DNA of 8,077 bases from positions 1 to 8,077 of the forward strand of contig JALZVD010000306.1 in the NCBI GenBank assembly GCA_023300205.1, written 5' to 3'. The notes beneath the pieces were generated by a model that saw only the letters and a list, made by a program, of their open reading frames with translations, made no database searches and was not told the origin of the DNA. Each line of letters begins with the position of its first letter. The first letter of the stretch is position 1. The DNA comes from Akkermansiaceae bacterium. Its GTDB lineage: Bacteria > Verrucomicrobiota > Verrucomicrobiia > Verrucomicrobiales > Akkermansiaceae. Below are positions 1-5,469 of the stretch, one piece after another. A program made the position numbers and the translations under genes.

Positions 1-415
1 CATTTTTTTTCTTACCTGACCCAATCTTGGCATGATGCTTACCTATATAACCCGTAAAATAACCCGCAGCCTTCAACTTCATCTGCCAGCTATGATCAAA
101 AAGTGCTTCCGTAATATGATTCTTAGAGAGCATCGTAAACCCCTGCCTATTCTTCCTCTCCCACTGCGCCGTGAAAAAATTTGCCCTACTAGGCCCACAA
201 ATCGGGCTCGTTATAAATGCCTTATTAAAAAACACCCCATCCGCAGCTAACTGATCAATATTCGGAGTATCAACCACCGGATGCCCAGTCATAGAAAGCG
301 AATCATACCGCTGATCATCCGTCTTCACGAAAATCACATTCGGCTGCTTCACCTGCCCATAAGTCCAACCTGTGAGCAAGAAGCTCGTAATAATAAGAGA
401 AATACTATGTTTCAT
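1..415 (-). CDS. Exported type I sulfatase, N-terminal part (cut by the window edge)
   Basis: The reverse complement from ATG at 415 reads open for 138 codons to the left edge. Residues 1-20 form a signal peptide (basic start, hydrophobic core SLIITSFLL, then a Gly-Gln boundary), so export is likely. The mature part begins like the alkaline-phosphatase-superfamily sulfatases: PNVIFVKTDDQRYD (25-38) carries the Asp pair (D33, D34) that binds calcium. C-G-P-S-R at 73-77 is the CxPSR signature whose Cys73 is converted to formylglycine. GYIGKHH (122-128) matches the later GKxH active-site motif (K126, H128). The family hydrolyses sulfate esters, often on polysaccharides; the substrate cannot be told from this fragment. 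Activity would need a formylglycine-generating enzyme (or anSME) encoded elsewhere. The C-terminal two thirds lie outside the window. A run of eight A residues (coding strand) lies in the frame at 3-10. Confidence 0.93.
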   Translation of the reverse strand, partial: MKHSISLIITSFLLTGWTYGQVKQPNVIFVKTDDQRYDSLSMTGHPVVDTPNIDQLAADGVFFNKAFITSPICGPSRANFFTAQWERKNRQGFTMLSKNHITEALFDHSWQMKLKAAGYFTGYIGKHHAKIGSGKKKN

Positions 416-461
416 ATAATCTAATGCGTTATCATTTTCTAAAATTTATCTTTACGCCCAA

Positions 462-522
462 ATATTGATGGATTCTAAAAAGGGTGATTCGTCTTACCCT
501 TACCCATACATCAATATCACCC
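462..522 (-). promoter_or_regulatory. Nested and competing inverted repeats upstream of the sulfatase gene
   Basis: Three perfect stems can be read here. ATATTGATG (462-470) pairs with 509-517 over 9 bp. Inside it AAGGGT (480-485) pairs with 496-501. Alternatively GGGTGAT (482-488) pairs with ATCACCC (516-522). On the minus strand the second and third stems both end at ACCC followed by TTTTT (481-477), the form of an intrinsic terminator. The third stem excludes both others, so two alternative folds exist. The element lies about 50 bases before the sulfatase start and about 150 bases after the lipoprotein stop. It could be a late terminator for the lipoprotein gene or an attenuator-like leader of the sulfatase gene. 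The stems are seen; the function is inferred. Confidence 0.4.
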
Positions 523-632
523 CATCCCCCCTGCGTCACTTATAAAGCCCAGAAAGAACGAGAACAGATCCATTATCGTATTTCTTAGCCGCAACCATTC
601 TCAGCTCACTTTTCTAAGTTCTTGAATAACTA

Positions 633-659
633 CAAAATGATCATAGCAGGCATAATCAT
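633..659 (-). terminator. Candidate intrinsic terminator of the lipoprotein gene
   Basis: Starting 16 bases after the lipoprotein TAG, the minus-strand RNA can form an 8-bp stem (AUGAUUAU with AUGAUCAU, one U-G wobble) with a 7-base loop GCCUGCU. The last stem base and the next three make UUUU, followed by GUAG. On the plus strand the wobble becomes an A-C mismatch, which favours a role in minus-strand RNA. The stem is AT-rich and the U tract short, so termination would be weak to moderate. Confidence 0.45.
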
Positions 660-675
660 CTAATGAATTTACCCC

Positions 676-1314
676 CTAGTTGGGTAGATTAGTAAGGACC
701 GTAAAGTTTGAAACCTCAACAGTAGTTTCTGGAGCATCAGAATCTGCTGCTCCATTCCAAGGAGCCATCGAGAAACGCAAACTCTCAGCAGATGAAGCAT
801 TTATACTACTTCTATACAACTCGACTCCATCGATATGGATGCTCCAGCTATCATTAGCAAAATCTAAAAAATGCTCGATGGTGTAATCTTGGTCGTCAGC
901 AAAATTAGGTAGATTATCAATCCCCTCACTCTGCTCTAAAATACCATTAGATAAAATATTAACCGTGTCACTCACACCAAAAGGAATAAATACCCTAAAG
1001 TCATTCAAGCCTCCATGGAGACTAAAAGACCGAACCTCTGGTGTATCAATAAACATCGTAAATGCATAATCAGAACCCGTTAACTGTTGCGCATTAGCCG
1101 TGTAGCTTATGTAATACTCAGTAATCGCTGGATCCAGTGGATACACGGATTGATCATTCGCTAGTAAGGCAGAGAAAACTCTATCAACAACGTCGCTTTC
1201 TCCTGGCTCCACAGAATCACTCGAAGAACTACTTCCTCCACCATCGCAGTTAGAAAGTAATGAGGGAATGGTAATTACGCAAACAGCTGTTAGTATTACT
1301 TTTAAAGATCTCAT
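676..1314 (-). CDS. Small putative lipoprotein of unknown function
   Basis: This is a 212-residue protein I do not recognise as a named family. Residues 1-23 look like a lipoprotein signal: MRSLK, a hydrophobic stretch to Leu20, then Ser-Asn-Cys23. Asn just before the Cys departs from the usual Gly/Ala/Ser, so lipidation is likely but not certain. A flexible Gly/Ser linker (25-33) and an acidic stretch follow, as in surface lipoproteins. The rest (about 45-212) is rich in alternating beta-like segments. The closing part, around SWSIHIDGVELYRSSI (156-171) and the final VEVSNFTVLTN (199-209), resembles the strand pattern of LamG/concanavalin-like domains in secreted verrucomicrobial proteins; that fold is inference. 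No catalytic motif is seen. The gene diverges from the propeller gene across 87 bases. The start is the only ATG that keeps the signal sequence; no Shine-Dalgarno is visible. Confidence 0.75.
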   Translation of the reverse strand: MRSLKVILTAVCVITIPSLLSNCDGGGSSSSSDSVEPGESDVVDRVFSALLANDQSVYPLDPAITEYYISYTANAQQLTGSDYAFTMFIDTPEVRSFSLHGGLNDFRVFIPFGVSDTVNILSNGILEQSEGIDNLPNFADDQDYTIEHFLDFANDSWSIHIDGVELYRSSINASSAESLRFSMAPWNGAADSDAPETTVEVSNFTVLTNLPN

Positions 1315-1342
1315 GATGTTTTTTATGATTTGGTTACTTCAC

Positions 1343-1365
1343 ATCTTACCTTCGACTGGCAAGAT
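1343..1365 (-). promoter_or_regulatory. Imperfect palindrome in the divergent intergenic region
   Basis: ATCTTACC (1343-1350) and GGCAAGAT (1358-1365) form an inverted repeat with a 7-base spacer and one mismatch. In minus-strand RNA the mismatch becomes a G-U wobble, so a fully paired 8-bp hairpin would stand 28 bases before the lipoprotein start. As DNA it could be an operator shared by the lipoprotein and propeller genes, whose starts are 87 bases apart. No convincing -35/-10 pair could be fixed on either strand. Confidence 0.3.
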
Positions 1366-1401
1366 AGCGAGCATAGACTTTTCATTTAATGTACTCAAAC
1401 T

Positions 1402-3012
1402 ATGCAACCTCTACAAAACTACCTCAAATTTTTCTCTATCATCCTTCTCCATCTTGTCTGCGTCTATGCGAAAGCTGAGGAAAACTGGCACCAAGCTGCT
1501 GGACCTAACGGGAACTGGCAGGTAGAAGGTGATCCTCCTACAAAGTGGAGTGTCACGCGTGGCGAAAACATCAGCTGGACCACCCCTATGCCTGAAGCTG
1601 GCATGAGTAGTGTCACCGTTTGGGCAGATCGCCTTTTCGTGACAACTCATGTACCTATCAAATCACTAGCTGAGCAGAATACAGTAAAGGACATCATCGG
1701 GTTTTGTCTCGATGCCAATACAGGAAAAATTCTCTGGCAGGTCACCTTACCAGGAAATGCCATGATAGAACTAGCAGGTGGCTTTACTGATGGAACTGTC
1801 TTCGCTCCCATCACGGATGGTAAGCATGTTTGGTTTTTTAATCGATGTGGATCAATGGCTTGCTATGACTACAAAGGCAATCGAAGCTGGATACGGGAAT
1901 GGACCCCTAGGGGCAAACACACCAACCGCCAAACTGAACCCTACCTCGTAGCCGATACCATCATTTACCTAGAAGTGGCGAATAAAGAACAGGGACTAAA
2001 AATGCAAAAATGGGAGTCCCCAGGTGTGAAATCTAAGAACGGTACCAAGATCCCTGAAGGCATCGATCCCAAGGAGGTCTGGACCTATCTGCATGGAATC
2101 GATAAACGCACGGGAAAGATACTCTGGCGTGAAAAGGTAGGAACCTCCGTGCATAACACACCAGTAGTAGGGGTGACCACCTCTGGTAAAATGGCAGTAG
2201 CACACGCTCGCGGTGGACCACATGGAACCATCGAAAAACCCTATGGTCAAAGTCTCACAAGCCTAGCTCCTGGAGAAGAAGGACAGACCCTTTGGAATCT
2301 AGATCTGAAACAATACGATACTTCATTCAGTAGTCACTGGAATACAAAATATGTCTTCGGTTTTCAAAAAGATAGCCATATCGTCATTGATGCCACATCC
2401 GGTAAACTGCTTCGTAAGCAGCCACTCGACAAAGGCGCGAAACTCTGGAAATTTCAACCAGAAAAAAAGGACTGGGTATTACAAAAAGATGCAGTAGTGA
2501 AAAGCAAACGACCTCACCCAAATACGAACCAAGCAAACATCGCAGTCGGAGACTGGCACTGGTTCCTCTGCCATGATGTCCATTACATAGGACGCGTAAA
2601 TATAGAAACTGGCATCGTAGAATACCTAGAGCTACCCGCCCAGCTAATCGCTGATCCCAAATCCAAAGTGAGAGATGTGAAACTCTGGGGCAAAGGAAAT
2701 CCAAATAATAAGCCCCTTAATGCAAATGGCTTTGCTGTCGGCAATAAAGGCCAGAAAGGCATTGGCTCAGGCCATCTTTCAGCTGCCAGCCCCACATTGA
2801 TTGGCCGCTACCTGTTTATCCCCGTTGTGACAGGCACCGTCTATGTGATCGATACCACAGTAGAGCAACTCTCACCTAAGTCCCTAGTAGCAGTAAATGA
2901 TCTAGGCCCTGGAGGTGAAACCTGGACCCTAGCCTCCCTCACCTACGCAAACGGTAAAATCTACGCCCACACCATGAAAGAAATTATCAGCATCAAAGTG
3001 CTGAGTGAATAA
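1402..3012 (+). CDS. Exported PQQ-like beta-propeller repeat protein
   Basis: This 536-residue protein has a signal peptide of about 25 residues (hydrophobic 10-22, then Ala-Lys-Ala before Glu26), so it should be exported. The mature part is built of beta-propeller blades with the PQQ-repeat signature D-x-x-T/S-G-K-x-L-W. Copies are [12 protein letters not shown] (102-113), [12 protein letters not shown] (232-243) and [12 protein letters not shown] (328-339), with a weaker one near [10 protein letters not shown] (401-410) and a final YVIDTT (481-486). The opening [12 protein letters not shown], then W-x-x-x-x-G-E-N-I-S-W (49-59), is typical of the planctomycete/verrucomicrobial 'PQQ-binding-like' secreted proteins. 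The fold is shared by BamB and quinoprotein dehydrogenases. I see no clear dehydrogenase cofactor or metal motif, so a binding or scaffold role is as likely as catalysis. The gene is alone on its strand, divergent from the lipoprotein and convergent with yicC. The start is chosen because it gives the signal peptide; no Shine-Dalgarno is visible. Confidence 0.88.
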   Translation: MQPLQNYLKFFSIILLHLVCVYAKAEENWHQAAGPNGNWQVEGDPPTKWSVTRGENISWTTPMPEAGMSSVTVWADRLFVTTHVPIKSLAEQNTVKDIIGFCLDANTGKILWQVTLPGNAMIELAGGFTDGTVFAPITDGKHVWFFNRCGSMACYDYKGNRSWIREWTPRGKHTNRQTEPYLVADTIIYLEVANKEQGLKMQKWESPGVKSKNGTKIPEGIDPKEVWTYLHGIDKRTGKILWREKVGTSVHNTPVVGVTTSGKMAVAHARGGPHGTIEKPYGQSLTSLAPGEEGQTLWNLDLKQYDTSFSSHWNTKYVFGFQKDSHIVIDATSGKLLRKQPLDKGAKLWKFQPEKKDWVLQKDAVVKSKRPHPNTNQANIAVGDWHWFLCHDVHYIGRVNIETGIVEYLELPAQLIADPKSKVRDVKLWGKGNPNNKPLNANGFAVGNKGQKGIGSGHLSAASPTLIGRYLFIPVVTGTVYVIDTTVEQLSPKSLVAVNDLGPGGETWTLASLTYANGKIYAHTMKEIISIKVLSE

Positions 3013-3024
3013 TTCACTTTCTAT
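3004..3024 (+). terminator. Compact hairpin with the stop codon as its loop
   Basis: AGTGAA (3004-3009), TAA (3010-3012) and TTCACT (3013-3018) make a perfect 6-bp stem with a 3-base loop, followed by TTCTAT. The loop is exactly the stop codon of the propeller gene, and the yicC stop lies only 16 bases beyond it. The stem is short and AT-rich and the T tract broken, so it may be a weak terminator separating two convergent genes. Confidence 0.45.
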
Positions 3025-3028
3025 TTAG

Positions 3029-3910
3029 CTACTCCACGTTCTGAATTTGTTCGCGGATTTTTTCTAGCTCGGTTTTGGCATTTACTACGTGTTGAGCTAG
3101 TTCAGCGTCATTAGCCTTCGAGCCGATAGTGTTAAACTCACGGTTGAGCTCTTGGCAGAGAAAATCTAGTGAACGGCCGGCAGGCTCGTTAGAGTCTAAG
3201 TATTCGCGGAACCTTAAGAAGTGAGAACTGAGACGAGTGAGCTCTTCTGAAATATCACATTTCTCGGCAAAGAGGCCAATTTCCTTGAGGACGCGCTCGT
3301 CTGATAAGTCTATCTCTAGTCCACTTTCAATGAGTCGTTTATGTAAATTCTCACGGTATCTTTTTAAGACATTCGGGGCGTGGGACTCAATGGATTCTGC
3401 CTCTGATTCCAGAGTACTGAGCCGGTCTAAGGTGTCTTGCTTAAGATGACTACCCTCGCTGGAACGCATGGTCATGAGTGACTCTAAGCCAGCTTTGACG
3501 GCGGGCATGATAGCCGCTTTGGCGGTATCGATATCTGCGGTGTTATCAGCTGTGGTGAGGATATCTGGGAAGCGGAGGATGTCTGTAGGCGTGAGCTTTA
3601 GCTCTAGTCCTGCGTCTGGAAGTGCATTGAGGCGCTGGATCTCTGCTTGGAGAGCGAGGACTTTGTTCGTGTCTAACTGTAGCTCACTAGATGCGTCTGT
3701 AGCCTGTTCTAGCTGGATGTTGATAGTGAGTCTTCCACGGGATATTTTCTCAAGTGCTAGCTTGCGTATCTCTGCTTCTAGCTCTGTGTAGATGCGTGGC
3801 ATCTGTACTAGGACTTCTGCCTGCTTACGGTTAATAGAGCTAAGTTCTACTCTGGCAATGAGGGCAGGTGTGGCGTGCTCGCCCCTGCCGAATCCGGTCA
3901 TGGAATACAT
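3029..3910 (-). CDS. yicC: YicC/YloC family endoribonuclease
   Basis: This 293-residue protein matches the YicC family (about 290 residues) end to end. The start MYSMTGFGRG is the family's near-invariant N-terminus and fixes the start codon. The N-terminal YicC domain covers roughly 1-155. The C-terminal DUF1732 domain holds EKCDISEELTRLSSH (216-230), GRSLDFLCQELNRE (245-258), NTIGSKA (260-266) and the closing KIREQIQNVE (284-293). Characterised members are cytoplasmic endoribonucleases; E. coli YicC affects decay of small RNAs. The gene follows tatC by 21 bases on the same strand and is probably the last gene of the mrdA-tatC-yicC unit. It converges on the propeller gene with 16 bases between stops. 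No frame damage or missing motif is seen. The family call is firm; the RNA targets are unknown. Confidence 0.95.
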   Translation of the reverse strand: MYSMTGFGRGEHATPALIARVELSSINRKQAEVLVQMPRIYTELEAEIRKLALEKISRGRLTINIQLEQATDASSELQLDTNKVLALQAEIQRLNALPDAGLELKLTPTDILRFPDILTTADNTADIDTAKAAIMPAVKAGLESLMTMRSSEGSHLKQDTLDRLSTLESEAESIESHAPNVLKRYRENLHKRLIESGLEIDLSDERVLKEIGLFAEKCDISEELTRLSSHFLRFREYLDSNEPAGRSLDFLCQELNREFNTIGSKANDAELAQHVVNAKTELEKIREQIQNVE

Positions 3911-3931
3911 AAGTTTTTATTATGGGTTGGT

Positions 3932-5428
3932 TTACTGGTTATTTGAGTCCTTTTTTGGGGTATAGTCGATTGTGTCTCCTTCTTGGAGTTCGTAGTCATC
4001 GACTTCCACTTCGATAGCCTTGTCCGAGGTAGGCTCTGAGTGGTCTTCTATTTCCCCGTCATCCATTTCTTCACCTTCCTCCGCGTCTTCGCCTTGGTCG
4101 TAGAAGGTTTCGTAATGGTCATCATCATAGTCTTCGTAATCTTCATCAAAGTGATCCGAGTGGAGGTCTTCGTCAAAATGATCGTCATCATAGTGATCCT
4201 CGTCAAAATCATCCTCATCTGAGGTTTCCTTTGTTTCAGTAGAGATTCTTCCAGGCACTGGGACTATTACCGGAGTAGTGTTAGATTCATTCTGATGCTC
4301 AGCGTATTTTTTGATCTCTGCCTCTTCCGCAGCTTCTGCGGCAAGTTCTTTCTTCTGATTAAAATAGGCTAGCCAGATACATGCTTCATACAGCAGGCAC
4401 ATCGGGATTGCTAAGAGCGAGAGTGTGAGCGCATCCCCTGTGGGTGTAATAATAGCACCCACAATGAAAATAGTGAGCACAGCATATGAGCGGGTATTAC
4501 TCATGGTCTGGTAGCTAAGTAGCCCTATCTTAACTAGGGTCATGACCACTACAGGAAGCTCAAATGCCAGTCCAAAGATGAGGGTGAACTGAGTGGTAAA
4601 GGTGATGTAGTCTCCAATGCGCCATTCGTTTTCTACTCCCATACCGCCTGAATAGGTGAAGAAGAAATCGAGCGCCTTGGGTAAGACGAGGAAGTAACAG
4701 AAAAAGACACCTAAGAGGAAGAGACCAAAGCCAATGATGAGTGCAGGCCAGAGTGCTTTACGTTCATTTTCCTTCAGCCCAGGTAGGACGAACTGAAGAA
4801 TGAAGTAGAGCAGGAAGGGAAAAGAAATGATAATACCTGCAAAGATAGAGAGCTTAATAGCGAGCATAAAGGTCTCGGTCGGCTTGAGCGACTGCATGTA
4901 AACAACGCTACCTTTGGCGTTGGTTGTAGCGCTGGGCTGCATTTTTTCATCTAGTAAACTAATCAGCAGATTTTTGGTCTCACTATCTACTTTAGGTAAT
5001 TTTTTTACAAACTGTTCTCGTTTATTAAGGTCTTCAATAAATAGTGACGCTCTGTAGTAGGTTGCTACCTCGGCATAATACCGTAGTTTCTTATTCTCAA
5101 ACTGGCTATAGAAGGTTGTTTTCTGCTCAGGTGTCAGACCTGCTGCTACATCAGCAGATTTTTTAGCCTGTTCCCAGAGATCTGGTGAGATGCTAGGAGG
5201 AAGCTTTTCTAGCTGAATGTTCGTCCAGACTTTCTCCATGGGGGCACGCAAGACATCGATCAGTGCGCCACGGAAAACGTAACAACCGATGGTGGCAATG
5301 AGTAGCGTGATGACTACCTTGACGATGACATCACGGAGATCTTCAAGATGCTCCATGAACGGTTTTTCGTTACTAGCTGCTTCGCCTCCGCTCTCACGAA
5401 GTTTAAATAGTTTCTTAAGGACGAACAT
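3932..5428 (-). CDS. tatC: Twin-arginine translocase subunit TatC with a large periplasmic insert and an acidic C-terminal tail
   Basis: TatC is the membrane subunit of the Tat system that recognises twin-arginine signal peptides and, with TatA/TatB, exports folded proteins. The family core is clear: FMEHLEDLR (24-32) is the N-terminal cytoplasmic motif; helices lie near 34-56, 188-214, 226-250, 277-300, 315-331 and 333-355; FELP (289-292) contains the conserved Glu290; and the last pair of helices follows the LLAIPMCLLYE pattern (338-348). At 498 residues it is almost twice the usual 250-260. Two additions account for this. About 100 extra, mostly charged and helical residues (68-180) lie between helices 1 and 2, on the periplasmic side by family topology. 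A 143-residue cytoplasmic tail (356-498) is dominated by Asp, Glu, His and aromatic residues. The gene lies 41 bases after mrdA and 21 before yicC; no tatA/tatB is in the window. The start at 5428 gives a normal short N-terminus before the HLEDLR motif. Confidence 0.94.
   Translation of the reverse strand: MFVLKKLFKLRESGGEAASNEKPFMEHLEDLRDVIVKVVITLLIATIGCYVFRGALIDVLRAPMEKVWTNIQLEKLPPSISPDLWEQAKKSADVAAGLTPEQKTTFYSQFENKKLRYYAEVATYYRASLFIEDLNKREQFVKKLPKVDSETKNLLISLLDEKMQPSATTNAKGSVVYMQSLKPTETFMLAIKLSIFAGIIISFPFLLYFILQFVLPGLKENERKALWPALIIGFGLFLLGVFFCYFLVLPKALDFFFTYSGGMGVENEWRIGDYITFTTQFTLIFGLAFELPVVVMTLVKIGLLSYQTMSNTRSYAVLTIFIVGAIITPTGDALTLSLLAIPMCLLYEACIWLAYFNQKKELAAEAAEEAEIKKYAEHQNESNTTPVIVPVPGRISTETKETSDEDDFDEDHYDDDHFDEDLHSDHFDEDYEDYDDDHYETFYDQGEDAEEGEEMDDGEIEDHSEPTSDKAIEVEVDDYELQEGDTIDYTPKKDSNNQ
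4100..4222 (-). repeat. Degenerate Asp/His/aromatic repeat in the TatC tail
   Basis: Residues 403-443 of TatC repeat the pattern D-H-[F/Y]-[D/E] four times (His412, His417, His426, His438), mixed with FDED at 408, 418 and 427. The repeat is visible in DNA as related blocks of about 27-30 bases around cttcgtcaaaatgatc. Nearly every residue is Asp, Glu, His, Phe or Tyr. Such tracts are compatible with metal or basic-peptide binding, but no function can be read from the sequence. Confidence 0.7.
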
Positions 5429-5469
5429 GCTTTCTATAATCTTTCCTCTACTAGGGCTAGCACTGAAGG

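Noticed and set aside
3..10. Run of eight A residues in the sulfatase frame (coding strand) as a phase-variation tract
   Set aside because: The run encodes Lys codons in a plausible place, and one 8-base tract without more of the gene does not show phase variation.
32..250. Plus-strand ORF of 72 codons
   Set aside because: It is antisense to the sulfatase segment containing the CxPSR motif.
536..598. Minus-strand 20-codon ORF ending in SGLYK
   Set aside because: It looks protein-like but is too short to separate from chance; no family and no good ribosome binding site.
604..675. Open frame continuing 24 codons past the lipoprotein TAG
   Set aside because: An open stretch of this length is expected by chance, and a terminator-like hairpin lies inside it.
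1351..1380. Possible -35/-10 promoter (TTCGAC, 17 bases, TAGACT) for the propeller gene
   Set aside because: The -35 hexamer matches the sigma-70 consensus at only two positions.
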